Assembly (NCBI RefSeq): GCF_000526955.1
Contig: NZ_JAHB01000001.1
Location: 62,001 to 126,000, forward strand
Reading direction: 5' to 3'
Length of the DNA stretch: 64,000 bases
DNA from: Mycoplasmopsis cricetuli ATCC 35279
GTDB taxonomy: Bacteria > Bacillota_I > Bacilli_A > Mycoplasmatales > Metamycoplasmataceae
This document shows positions 36,221-47,899 of the stretch, one piece after another (position 1 is the first letter of the stretch; every line of letters begins with the position of its first letter). The position numbers and the translations under genes were made by a program. Under the pieces are notes generated by a model. That model searched no databases, was not told the origin of the DNA, and saw only the letters and a list, made by a program, of their open reading frames with translations.

Positions 36221-36700
36221 TTACCTCCTTTTTCTTGAGGTCATATTTTGATTTAACTCATATTTATTAATTTTTCTTTTAACAATTAAATTAACAAATA
36301 AATAAATTAAATACAACACACACAATAAAGCACAAATTGTTATTATTACTCCAGAAATTTGCTGAAAAATATTAAGTGTATTAAATTTATACAAATAAGG
36401 AATAAAAGATATTACAACATAAATAATAATTCAAATAATAAAAAATAAACAACCAGCTTTAAGCTTATATCTTAAAAAATATGCATAAAATATAAAAAAA
36501 ATAACAATTAATGAATTAGAAATATATGAAAAAAGTTTTAAAATTTTCAAATTTTCAAATTTATTTATACTTATTTTTAACAAACCATTTATATCATATC
36601 CTGTTGAAATAATTCAAAACATAAGTGCAATTGAAATAATTGCATTTAATACTGCAAAGATATAAAAATCATGTTTTTGAAAATTAATCTTAAATTTCAT
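36221..36700 (-). CDS. small four-helix membrane protein between SBP and MalF, unknown
   Basis: 159 residues, with a basic N-terminus (MKFKINFQKHDFY) and four hydrophobic segments, ending in a basic tail rich in Arg/Lys. The ATG overlaps the solute-binding protein's stop as TAATG. Its own stop codon, TAA after AGGAGG, sits inside the ribosome-binding site of the MalF-like gene, so the two are tightly coupled. No family recognised. Confidence 0.75.
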
Positions 36701-39126
36701 TATTTGTCAAATTTTATAAAAGTATCACCTTTGCTATCATTAATGTTTCTAACTCCAACTTCAAAATTTTCTGATAATTGCTTAAAAATTTCTTGTTTAA
36801 ATCAATTTAAATCTTTGTTAACTTGATTATTAGTTACAAGTTTATTAAAAAAATCAACATTTCCAAAAGTTTTATCATTTCATTTGTCTCAAACAACACT
36901 ACCAAACTGAGGATTTGAATTATCAAAACGACCATTTTGGGTTTTAAAAATACCAAGTCCATCATTTTCAATTGTCTTAGTTGAAGTTAAAACATTTAAA
37001 ATTTTATCAAAACTAAGAGTTTTTAAATATTGAGAAATTTTTTCTTCAATTGTTTTAATTTTAATGTTATTTGGTAATTCATTTTCAGCTTTTTTAACTT
37101 GATCTTCAATAAATACTTTTAATTTAGCTTGATTTACATAAGCTCCAAAATATAATCTAGCTGCTTTTTTGATTGTTAAATCATCAGCTGGAGTTAATGC
37201 CACTTCTTTTACAAAAGATAAAGCTTTATTTTCAATTTCATTAAATTTATTTTCAAGTTTTTCATTATCATTTATGATTTCAACAAGTGAATTTACAAGT
37301 TTTAATTTTTCTGAAGAATTATCACCGTTAGCACCAAAAAGATATTTTTCAATTTTTCTAAGATGTCAGCTGTTTTCATCTTCTAATAATTCAATTTTTG
37401 TTGAAAGTTTATCTGATTTAATAATATTATCTTGAATTAATCATGTTTTTCCATCTTTTGATTGAAATTCTGATAATTTTTTTTCAAACATTGCTGCTAA
37501 GGCATTTCTAAGACCTGTATACTGATTAATTGTTTCAACAAATGAGTTACGTGACTGTTGAGAAATTTTTGGAATTGAATTAAATTCGCTATTGTTCTTT
37601 AAATTTTCTTTAAATAAAATATTTTTTTGTCCAATTGGATCATTAGTATTTTCTACTTTTTGTTCCCAAACATAAAAAATTCCAAGTGAACTAGCTTGAT
37701 TTAATTCAACAAATTCTTTAAAATTTTCCATTAATTCTTGATGTGATTTATAATTAAGTGATTTAATAAAATCAAAATATTCTTGATTTTCCTTAACTGC
37801 AAATTCAGAAGCTTCTTTTTTAATTTTATCTTGAAATAAATGTGTATATGGAACTTTTGAGTCAGCTTTAAAATAAGCAAAATTGGCATTTACAGAAAAA
37901 ATATTTTTTAATAATTCACTAATTGCTTTTTTTCTTTGTTCTGAAGCTCCATTATTTCTAATATTAATTAAAAAAGATCATGCCCCTTTGGCTTGAATGT
38001 ATTCATATTCATCAGTAGCATTAATAACATTAAAAAAACTCTTTGCATTAGCAGATTTTTCAGCATTTTGCAAGTCTCAAGTACCAATAATTGCATAGTT
38101 AATTTTTCCATCCTTCATTAATTCAAAAATTTTACTTTGCACTTGAGCCATATCAGAAGTTAGTACAGCTTTTAAATCTTCTTGACTAATTCCTTTTTTA
38201 TATCATACTGAAGTTTTAAAATCATTTTTTGACATTAAATATGCAGCTTTAAAAACTGGTCAATAAATTTCTGCTGCAACTCCTGTTGCTTTTTTAAATT
38301 CTTCTCTGAAAATATTTTCATTTTTATCAAAAAAACCTGAGCTAATTTTTCCATCTTTTGAATAAAGAAACTTGGAAATATAGTTAACTTTATCTTTTTC
38401 AGATTTTGTCTCATTAAGTTTTTTAAACACTCCAGCTAAAATTCCATTTCCATATCATAAATCTTGCATACGAATAATAGCATCACCTTTTTCCACTAAC
38501 TCTTTTAAACTATTTGTTGAAGTGTTTTGTAAATCAGCTAGTGCATCTTTTTGTTCTTTATTTGAAACTAAAATAATTCCTTCAGTATTATGTCTAATTG
38601 CATACAAGCGATTTTCAGCTTGAATTTGTCCATTTTTTGTAACAAGACCTGTAACACTTCCAAAACTTTCTAATTGTTTTTTTTCTTCTTCAGTTGAGCC
38701 AATTTCTTTTGTAATTTCATTGAAAAGAGTAGGATTAAATTTATTAAGTTCAACTACTTTATTGTTAACAACAAAATCAGTAATTCTATCTTGAGGAGCA
38801 TAAAAAATATCAGGAACTTGCTCACGATCATCAATTCCTACTTGAGTATCTAAAGCACTAAAAACATCCTTTTGAACCATTTTTAATCTATATCCTTTAG
38901 CATAACTTTCACTTTTATTAAAAAGTTTATTTACTTCATCATAAAAAGTAGTTTGTTTTCCATCAACAGCAATTAAAATTTCTTTTGACTCATTGCTTGA
39001 TATATGATCATTTCTAGCTTCTGGATTATCAACAGTTGAGGTTGAATTTGAAGAACAAGAACTAGCAATTGAAATACTGCCAAGTGTTGATAGTAACAAT
39101 GATGATAAAATTAATTTTTTTTTCAT
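36700..39126 (-). CDS. sugar ABC transporter solute-binding lipoprotein, MalE-like
   Basis: 808 residues, about twice a typical MalE. Signal sequence MKKKLILSSLLLSTL, lipobox ending ASSC at about residues 20-24, then a short Ser/Asn linker and an ordered binding domain. The features EILIAVDGKQTTFYDEVNKLF, VPDIFYAPQDRITDFV and AVVELNKF-like segments fit the extracellular solute-binding protein family 1. Downstream regions contain several Trp-TGA codons. Position upstream of MalF/MalG/MalK and downstream of a GH13 lipoprotein supports an oligosaccharide (maltodextrin) ligand, but ligand residues cannot be assigned by eye. Confidence 0.87.
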
Positions 39127-39146
39127 AATTTTTTCCTTTTAAAATG

Positions 39147-39605
39147 TTATTCAAATGCAATTTCATTTTTTATGTAACCTAAAATAGCAAAAATAACAGT
39201 TAAAGGAACTAAACCTAAAACATTACAAATAATACAAAACACACATCACATTTTTCCTTTTTCAGTTTTAGAAAAAATATATCCTAAGTGTATGCACATT
39301 AAAGTTGATATCAATCAGGAACTAACTATTAAAATAATTAAAATTCTTCCAGAAAATGTTTTAATTTGATTAACTATTATTTTTAAATTTGCTTCATTAA
39401 AATGAAAATTTATTGAATAGAATAACATAAATATAAATATTAAGGCTATTAAAATAACCAAATTTGCAAAAACTATAAATAAATATTCAATTATTTTTGG
39501 AACATATTTACGTTCAAGTGGTAATTTACCAAGCAAAAAATATCTCATTTTAGTTTTAAATGAAATGTTTTTTTGTCTTTGCTTTTTGAATTTATTATTA
39601 ATCAT
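39147..39605 (-). CDS. small membrane protein between GH13 and SBP, unknown
   Basis: 152 residues: 40 residues of very basic N-terminus (MINNKFKKQRQKNISFK), then four hydrophobic segments and three Cys in the third/fourth helix region (CIHLG, WCVFCIICN). One TGA-Trp at about residue 97. Starts 33 bp after the amylase gene's stop. I do not recognise it; it has the same size class and topology as the 159-residue protein downstream. Confidence 0.72.
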
Positions 39606-39638
39606 GCCTTAACTTTATTTTAGTTTAAAACAAGATGA

Positions 39639-41516
39639 TTATTTCTTTCTGGAAGCATTATTTCAGATTTTTTTACTTCAATTTTGACTAGTCAAATTGA
39701 TTATTTTAAATACTCCAATAGCTCCAATTCCATTACCTAAAAAAGAATTTTTATCATCACATATTTTTATGTTCTTTGAAATTAAAGTGTCGATAATTTG
39801 ATATGAATTTTTTAATTTAACCTTAAAATCAATTTTGTTTCAATCAAAAATATAAAGTAAATATTCTCCTTTTCCATTAGTGCGAACATTAAATTTAGAA
39901 AAATCAATATTGTCTAAATTTTCAACTAATTCTTTAATATCTACAATAGTGTTTAAATTTTGTGAAATAACATAAGGGTATTCATTTCTAATTCAATTTA
40001 ATTTTTTAACTAAATTATAAGTTGAATTAGGATCTTTGATTGCATTTTCAATTGTTTGCTCATTCTTAGATAAATTTAAATAAATTCTACTAAATTTTTC
40101 TCCAGAACGTTTTTCATAAAAATCAACTCTTTTATCTTTATCACTTCAAGGGAAGGCTTCACGAATTAAATTATCTCCTTTTTGTTGAGGACCTCCATGC
40201 AAATTTAACTCTATTCCATTATATAAAATTGGACTCCCTGGACGTGAAAGTAAACTAGTTAAACCATATTCAATAATTGTTTTATCAACTTCAGTTAGTT
40301 TTTGATCATTAAAAACAGAATTGCTCAAATTTTTGACTTTAATTTTAAATTGATTAATTCATCTTTGCACGTCATGATTATCTAAAAATGGCATTCAAGT
40401 TGAATTATTTTTATTTAAATATTCAAGTAATTGTTTTTCTTGTTCATGTTCAATAGAAACTGAAATTTGATCTTTTCAATGAAAACCATCAATAACACTA
40501 TCAAGACCCAGATTATTTTTTTTAATATAAAGTTGTGCTTCTTGAGGTGATTTTCATCATTCGCCAAATAAAAATGGTTCATTTGAAGATCTAATGGTTC
40601 CATCATTTAGCACTTCTTTGTTAACTTTTCTTAGTTGTCTAAAAAATTCATTTGTTTTATTTAAACCATTTGTTTTAGGTTTATATGGATTTTTGCTATC
40701 AAAAAAATGATAAAAAGCATCATATCGAAAGCCATCAACACCAAGTTTAGATCAATATCTTTGTACTGCTTTTAATTGTTCAATTACTTTTGGATTATTT
40801 AAATTTAAATCAGGCATTCCTTTTCAAAATTCAGCTACATATTTTTTACTAGTTGATTGTCTACTTTTTAAATTCAAAAAATGTCTTCTACTATGATCAT
40901 CATCAATTCCAAGACCCGCAGTATTATCTGGAATGCTTAAATCTAAAAAGTAATAATAATCTTGATATTTTTTATCACCAGCAAGAGCAGCTTGAAATCA
41001 GGGATGTTCATATGATGTATGATTAAAAACCAAATCAAGAATTACTTTAATACCATTTTTATGTGCATGTTTTAAAAAATCTAAAAATGCATTTTTGCCA
41101 CCTAATTCTGGTGCAACATCTAAATAATCAATTACATCATATCCATGATATGAACTAGCTGGATGAATTGGTGATAAATATAAAGTATTAATTCCCAAAT
41201 CAATAAAATAATGTAAATTATTTTTTAAACCAATAAAATCTCCTATTCCATCATTGTTTCCATCAGCAAAAGAATACACAGTTAATTGATATATAGTTTG
41301 TGAATTAACTTTTTTTTCAAAAGGTGCTACATTATTTGTATTTAATGAATTCTGTACATAATCTAAATTGATTAAACTATTCTTTAAAATATATTCAGAA
41401 AACTTTGTATCTCCTCATTTTTGCACATTTTTATTTTTTTGTTTACATGACGTAACTAACAAAACAGGCACTAAAATAAAAGAAGGAAGTAAAAATTTTA
41501 AAAATTTTATAATCAT
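39639..41516 (-). CDS. GH13 alpha-amylase/alpha-glucosidase-family lipoprotein
   Basis: 625 residues with a signal sequence ending in a LVTSC lipobox (Cys about residue 24), so anchored outside the cell. The catalytic barrel shows all four GH13 regions: DLVFNHTS, GFRYDAFYHFF with nucleophile Asp266, FLFGEWW with acid/base Glu319, and FLDNHDVQR with Asp382. The early YSFADGNNDGIGDFIGL is the start typical of oligo-1,6-glucosidase/neopullulanase-type enzymes. It likely trims glucans to oligosaccharides for the importer in the same operon. Upstream gap of 145 bp holds the presumed promoter. Confidence 0.93.
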
Positions 41517-41618
41517 AATTAAATTATATAAATTTTAAAATAACTTTTTTTATTACTTAAAATGTTTTTATTTTTTAAATTTGTTTTAAATTTTTAAAAA
41601 GTAAATAAAATAAAAATA

Positions 41619-41651
41619 AAAAAAACACTTAATATTAAAAGTGTTTTTTTT
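41619..41651 (-). terminator. terminator of the uvrB-trxB block
   Basis: AAAAAAACACTT and AAGTGTTTTTTT form a 12-bp stem around AATATTAA a few bases past the trxB stop. Confidence 0.82.
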
Positions 41652-41661
41652 ATGACTAAAA

Positions 41662-42585
41662 TTATAAACTGTTAATTAGATCAGAAATTTTTTTTGCTGC
41701 AATTGCTCCATCAGATGCAGCTGTTACAATTTGACGAATTTCCTTTGCTCGAATATCTCCTGCTGCAAAAATTCCTGGAATTTTTGTTTGCATAGTTGAT
41801 TCTGTTACAATAAATCCTCTGCTATCAAAAATATCAAGATCTTTTGCAAAATCTGCTACAGGTAAAAGACCAATATAAGGGAAAAATGAACTTACTTTAA
41901 TTGTGTGTTCATTTCCTTGACTATCTTTAATAATTGCTTCTTCTAAGGCATTTTCTCCCAGTAAATTAACAATTTGTGAACTATAGTAAACTTTAATATT
42001 AGGCATTTTTAACATTTCTTGCACAAGTTTTTTTTCTGCATTAAAAAAATCATCTTTAATAACTAAATGCACTTCTGAAGCAATTTTACTCAAATAAGTT
42101 GCTTCTTCAACGGCAGAATTACCACCTCCTAAAACTAATGAAGGTAAATTTTTATATAAAGGTCCATCACAAATTGCACAAAAACTAACTCCACGCCCAA
42201 TTAAACGTTCACAATTTGGGATAAAAGTTGGAATTCTATTTTTCATCCCTGAAGCTATCAATATTACTTTACTTTTATAAATTTTGCCATCACTAGTAAT
42301 GACTTCTTTTTCATAATCGCCATGGTTGATAATTTTTTCTACATTACCATAAATTTGTTCTGCTCCATACATTTTTGCGTGCTTTAAAAAAGATGTAGCA
42401 AGTTGTCAACCTTCAACTAATTCAGTACCAATTCAATTTTCAATTTTACTAGTAGCTGATAATTTACCTCCACCAATTTCTTTGTCAATAAAGGCTACTT
42501 TTAAATTTGCCCTTGAAGCATATAAAGCTGCATTTAAACCAGCTGGTCCAGCTCCAATAATAATTAAATCATATTTAACATTCAT
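41662..42585 (-). CDS. trxB: thioredoxin-disulfide reductase
   Basis: FAD/NADPH enzyme reducing thioredoxin, 307 residues. FAD-binding IIGAGPAGLNAALYASRA at the N-terminus, the redox pair in SFCAICDGPL, the NADPH site VLGGGNSAVEEA, and the C-terminal AAGDIRAKEIRQIVTAASDG are all present. The start at 42585 gives the usual N-terminus and has AAGGAGTC upstream inside lgt's end. Last gene of hprK-lgt-trxB, an arrangement known from several mollicutes. Confidence 0.96.
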
Positions 42586-42586
42586 T

Positions 42587-43579
42587 TTAAATGACTCCTT
42601 TATTTTGAATATATTTTTCCTTAACTCGACAAGCATGTGCTGTAAATGATGTGCAAGCTACATGCTGTTGATATTTAAGTTCATCTTCATATGTATAAAC
42701 AAAACGATATTTTTCTCAAGTACGAATATATTTGACTTTTGATAAAAATTGAAAATAAATAAAGACAATAGCACCACCAAGAATAAAAAATAAAGCTGCA
42801 TTTGAATAAAGTGAAAAAGCTTCTTGACGAAGTGGTTCCATTGCTAAACGAACAGTTCCATATCAAATAAAATAAAGTGCTGAATGAGTTCCTGGTTTAA
42901 AAATACCAAATAAATTTAAAACTCAAACAATAATTAAATATCCAAATAAATTAGCGAGTCCTTCATATAAAAATAATGGATAACGATAAGCACCACTAAT
43001 TCCCAAAGTATCAGTATATGAATCAGAAATGTATAAATTATCAGCAATAATTTTTCCAAGTGAAGTTGCGGATTTTCCACTTCAATCAATTTTTCCATAA
43101 ACTTCATGATTGGCAAAATTTCCTCACCGCCCCACAAATTGTCCAATTAAAATAGTTGGAATAATAATGCTTAATGTTTTACGATAATCAATAACATCAC
43201 GTTTTTTTCATCCATAAATCATTCCAGCAAGAGCCCCTAAAATAACTCCTCCTTGAATTGAAAGACCTCCATCTCAAATAGCATACCAATGCGTACCTTC
43301 AAAAGGCTTATCTTCATAAATTAATGCTTCAACTACATATCCTAATCTTGCTCCAATTAATGAAATAGGTATAATAACAACAACAAAAGTAAGTAAAATA
43401 TCAATTTTATAATTTTCTCTTTTTCAGAAAAAAACAATTGTTAAAATTGAAGCAATAATTCCGAGCATAATCATAAAAGAATAAACTCTAAAATCAAAAT
43501 TTCCAATTCTAAATAAAATTGTTGGTGTTCCAACACGAATAGCTGCATCAGGAACATAACTTGGAATATTACTCATCAT
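42587..43579 (-). CDS. lgt: prolipoprotein diacylglyceryl transferase
   Basis: Membrane enzyme that attaches diacylglycerol to lipobox Cys residues; it would process the lipoproteins encoded in this window. 330 residues with about seven hydrophobic segments and the family signature GRWGNFANHEVYG (one Trp is TGA). Gly-rich IWDGGLSIQGGVILG and RPxEP-like RLAMEPLRQEAF motifs also fit. The tandem ATG ATG at 43579 overlaps the hprK end by 11 bp. The C-terminus has an extra charged tail of about 50 residues. Confidence 0.95.
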
Positions 43580-44492
43580 TTAATCTCCTTTTCATTTTTT
43601 CAATAACATTTAAACCATCATGCCTTGCTAGATAAGCATTAACAGCAGCTTCAATTAAAACTGCAGCAGAACCACCTTCTTTTATTGGAATTTGAATTTT
43701 TTTAATTGAACGACCAAAAATTGGATACTTTAAAAATTCAATACCAATTCGATCTAACTGATTTTGTTTTTCTTTGTTTACTAGTTCAACTACCAAATTA
43801 ATTACACTAGAAGAAGCCACTGCTCTGGTTCCATAAGTATATTTTATATCAATTGCTCCAATTCCTCTTACTTCAAGTAAATCTTTAGTTATTTTAGGTG
43901 ATGAGCCAATAAAATGATTTCCTAAATCTTTAATTAAAACTGCATCATCAGAAATAAAAATATGACCTCTTTGAATTAACTCTAATGCTGCCTCACTTTT
44001 ACCTGAACCAGATTCCCCAACAATTAATACACCAGTTCCTCCAACAAGCACCAAGGAACCATGAACTTGAATTAATTGAGCAAAATGGCTATTTAAATAA
44101 GTGCCAATACTAGTTACTATAATTGAACTTGAAAATTGTTGACTATGTGAAACAGGAATTTTATATTTAGAAGCAATCTCTTTAATTAAAACAATATTTT
44201 CTTTACTAACCCCTTTTGAAAGTAATACAAGAGGAGGATAAAATCCAAAAATATGTTCTAAAATTTCTTTTGTTTTTTGAGTCCCAATTGATTCAAATCA
44301 TTTGCTTTCAGTTGTTCCTCAAGCCACTACATTATGCGCAATTCTTTCGCTACCTGTTTTAGTTGCAAGTTCAAGTCCAAGTCTTTTAATAGTAGGATAA
44401 AAAATTTCAAAATTATTTAATTTAATATCTTTATTGATAATATCTAGCTCAAAAAAATTAATAATATCATTGGCATAAATTTTTTTATTCAT
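43569..44492 (-). CDS. hprK: HPr kinase/phosphorylase
   Basis: Phosphorylates and dephosphorylates Ser46 of HPr, linking sugar uptake to energy state. It has 307 residues. The N-terminal domain starts MNKKIYANDIINFF; the catalytic domain has Walker A GESGSGKSEAAL and the HprK signature EVRGIGAIDIK, followed by a C-terminal helix. The ATG at 44492 is preceded by GGAGCAAC. It begins 35 bp after uvrA and overlaps lgt. Confidence 0.95.
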
Positions 44493-44527
44493 GTTGCTCC
44501 ATATAATCTTCAATTATACCTTTTATT

Positions 44528-47374
44528 TTATTGTTCTAAAATTTTATCCAAGAATTGCCCAGTATATGATATTTTAGAATTTCTAACTTGTTCAGGAGTT
44601 CCTGAAGCAATTATTTTTCCTCCTTTAATTCCACCATCAGGACCCAAATCAATAATATGATCAGAACATTTAATTACATCTAAATTATGTTCAATTACAA
44701 GTACTGAATCACCATTATTAACAATACGATTTAAAATCAAAATTAATTTTTTTACATCGTGATTGTGTAAACCTGTAGTTGGTTCATCAAGAACATAAAG
44801 GGTTTTTCCTGTTGGTCTTTTTTGTAAATAGGTTGCTAATTTAACTCTTTGTGCTTCTCCACCTGATAAAGTTGTTGACATTTGTCCTAATTTAATGTAT
44901 CCAAGTCCAACATCTTGTAAAATTTTTAATTTTTCCACAATTTTTACTTTTGATTCAAAAAATACTAAAGCATCATCTACTGTCATATTTAACACATCTG
45001 AAATTGTTTTATTTCGATATTTAATCTCAAGAGTTTCACGATTGTATCTTTTTCCATCACAATCATCACAAGCTACATAAACATCTGGTAAAAAATGCAT
45101 TTCAATTTTAATAAATCCATCACCAGAACATTTATCACAGCGCCCTCCACTTAAATTAAAACTAAATCTTGATTTAGAATATCCTCTAATGCGAGATTCT
45201 TCAACATTAGCATATATATCCCGTATATCATCAAAAACTCCAGTGTATGTTGAAGGGTTTGATCTTGGTGTTCGACCAATTGGACTTTGTGAAATTGGAA
45301 TAATTTTATCTATATTTTCTAATCCTTTAATTGAGGAAAAATTTGCTTTTTTGTGATTTTGTCCTTCACTTAGTCCAAGTGAATATTGAATTCCTCTCAC
45401 TAATATTTCATTAACTAAAGTACTTTTTCCTGATCCACTAACACCAGTTACTGCAACTAACTTTCCAAGAGGAATTGTTACATCAATGTTTTTTAAATTA
45501 TTTTCTTTAGCACCAATAATAGTAATAGTTTTTCCATTTCCACTTCTTCTAGTAGTTGGTACTTTAATTTTTCACTCGCCAGATAAGTATTTTCCAGTAA
45601 TTGAATTTTTATTTTGCACAATTTCTTCAACTGAGCCTGCCGCTACAACCTCTCCACCTTCGCTTCCAGCTAATGGTCCAATATCAACAATATAATCAGC
45701 TGAAAAAATAGTATCATCATCATGTTCAACAACAATTAATGTATTGCCTAGATCAACCATTTTTCTTAGCGTTTCTATTAATTTAATATTATCCTTTTGA
45801 TGCAAACCAATTGATGGTTCATCAAGAACATATAAAACCCCAGTTAAATTTGAACCAATTTGAGTTGCAAGTCTAATTCTTTGAGATTCACCACCTGAAA
45901 GAGTTTCAGCGCTTCTATTCAAAGTTAAATATTCAAGTCCTACATCTTTTAAAAAAGAAAGACGATTTAAAATTTCTTTAATTACAATTTTAGAAATTTG
46001 TTTTTCATTTTTAGTAAAAATTAGTTGAAGTTTATCAATAAAATCCAAACATTCTTCAATTGACATTTTGCTAAATTCATAAATATTTTTTAAATTAATT
46101 TTAACTGCTAAAGCATTGTTATTCAAACGAGATCCTTTACAAGTGTGACATGTAAAAGAACCCATGTATTTTTTCAATGAGTCTCTAACTGCATCACTTG
46201 TAGTTTCATAATATTTTCTCTCAATTTTAGTTAATAATCCCTCAATATATTTTTTAACTCTCACTGAGGTTCTTGATTTAGACTCAATTTCAAATTCAAT
46301 TTCTTTATCTGAACCATATTTAATATAGTCTAAAAGATGATTAGGAATTTCATCAATTGGAATATTTTTATCAATATTGTAATGATTTAATAAAGCTTCA
46401 AATTCTTGAACTTCAATATTTGGAGAAAATAATTTATTTTCAAAATATTTAATTCCATCAAGAGAAATACTTCTTCAAGGTTCAGGAACAAGAGCATCTC
46501 AATCTGCTTTAAATTCAACTCCTAATCCTTTACAATTTTGGCACATTCCATATGGTGAATTAAAAGAAAATAATCTTGTTTCAATTTTTGGTAATGTAAA
46601 ATCTTTGTAAATACATGAGTGATTTTTTGAATAAATTTGTTCTTCACTTGTTATAAAATTTTGTACACGAACCAATCCTTCAGCTTTTTCACAAGCTATT
46701 TCAACTGCTTGAGTAATTTGATTGCGATTTTCCTCTATTAATGTAATTCGATCAATAACTAAATCAATTGTGTGTGATTTAGTTTTATTTAGTTCAATTT
46801 TATCTTCAAGTAAATAATTTTGTCCATCAATACGTACACGTAAAAAACCTTCTTTTTTTAATTTTTCAAGTAAATTTTGATGTGATCCTTTTTCTCCATC
46901 AACTAATGGTGCATAAATAATTAACTTTGATTCATTAGGCTGTTTATAAATTGAAGTAATTATATCCTTAGTGCTTTGTGAAGTTATTTCAATGTTGTGT
47001 TTTGGGCAGTAAGCTTTACCAATTCGAGCAAATAGCAATCTAAAATAATCATAAATTTCAGTTACTGTACCAACTGTTGATCTTGGATTGTTAGCAGTAG
47101 TTTTTTGTTCAATTGAAATAGAAGGACTTAAACCTTCAATTGATTCAACATCAGGTTTTTTTGTTCCTCCTAAAAACATTCTGGCATAACTACTTAAACT
47201 ATCAACATATCTTCTGCGTCCTTCTTCATAAATTGTATTAAAAGCAAGTGAACTTTTTCCTGAACCACTTAATCCTGTAAAAACAATCATTTTGTTTTTA
47301 GGAAGTGTTAAAGATACATTTTTTAGGTTATTTTCTCTTGCCCCTTTAATAATAATTTGATCTTTTTGTGCCAT
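44528..47374 (-). CDS. uvrA: excinuclease ABC subunit A
   Basis: Damage-recognition ATPase of nucleotide excision repair, 948 residues. The first ABC half has [16 protein letters not shown]; the zinc modules CHTCKGSRL and CDKCSGDGF...CDDCDGKRY are visible. Signatures [16 protein letters not shown] and [14 protein letters not shown], and [13 protein letters not shown] and [13 protein letters not shown], complete the two ATPase halves. TGA-Trp at three or more positions. ATG at 47374 preceded by TAGGAGC, which contains the stop of the upstream unknown gene. Confidence 0.97.
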
Positions 47375-47384
47375 TTAATTGCTC

Positions 47385-47888
47385 CTAATTTGGTAAATCA
47401 CATCCATTAACTGGCCTTAATATTAAAGTAGTTGATAAAAGTTTTTGTTGCTGATCTAAAGTAAAAATATTTAAATCATTAACTAATTTAATAATATCAT
47501 TTGCACTACCATCAAGTTGTAAGAAAAAGAAAGTCTCCTTTGCTAAATTATAAAATTGATGAAATAAAACTTGATTTTTAATTAAATCATCAAAACATTT
47601 AATTTTATTGTTTTCTAGTTGCTCAAATAGTAACTGAGTTTTTTTATCTAATGATGATCTTTTTAAAACAATTAAATATCCAAGAGCCCCAGCAAACAAT
47701 TTAATGTCTCTAGTAAAAGTAGAATTATCAGTAAAATATGAAAAAGTTAAATAGTGAAACAAAGCTTGATCATTTGTTGCTACTTTTAAAAGTATCTTTC
47801 GAAATGAATCATAAATTGATACTACATCTAAAGTTTGACTTAAAATAAAATCTTTGTTATTTTTAATTTCTTCAATTGAATAAATCAT
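47385..47888 (-). CDS. unknown protein encoded between uvrB and uvrA
   Basis: 167 residues, apparently all-alpha and soluble, with no motif I recognise. It begins MIYSIEEIKNNKDFILSQ and ends RPVNGCDLPN. It ends in TAG, rare in this window. It lies 11 bp after uvrB and 10 bp before uvrA, in the same direction, so it is very likely translated from the same mRNA. A function in DNA repair would be guilt by association only. Confidence 0.8.
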   Translation of the reverse strand: MIYSIEEIKNNKDFILSQTLDVVSIYDSFRKILLKVATNDQALFHYLTFSYFTDNSTFTRDIKLFAGALGYLIVLKRSSLDKKTQLLFEQLENNKIKCFDDLIKNQVLFHQFYNLAKETFFFLQLDGSANDIIKLVNDLNIFTLDQQQKLLSTTLILRPVNGCDLPN

Positions 47889-47899
47889 TTTTGCTCCTC

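Noticed and set aside
39606-41516. Frameshift in the GH13 gene
   Set aside because: An apparent frame mismatch vanished once the stop was placed at 39639-39641; the start, the internal segments and this stop share one frame.
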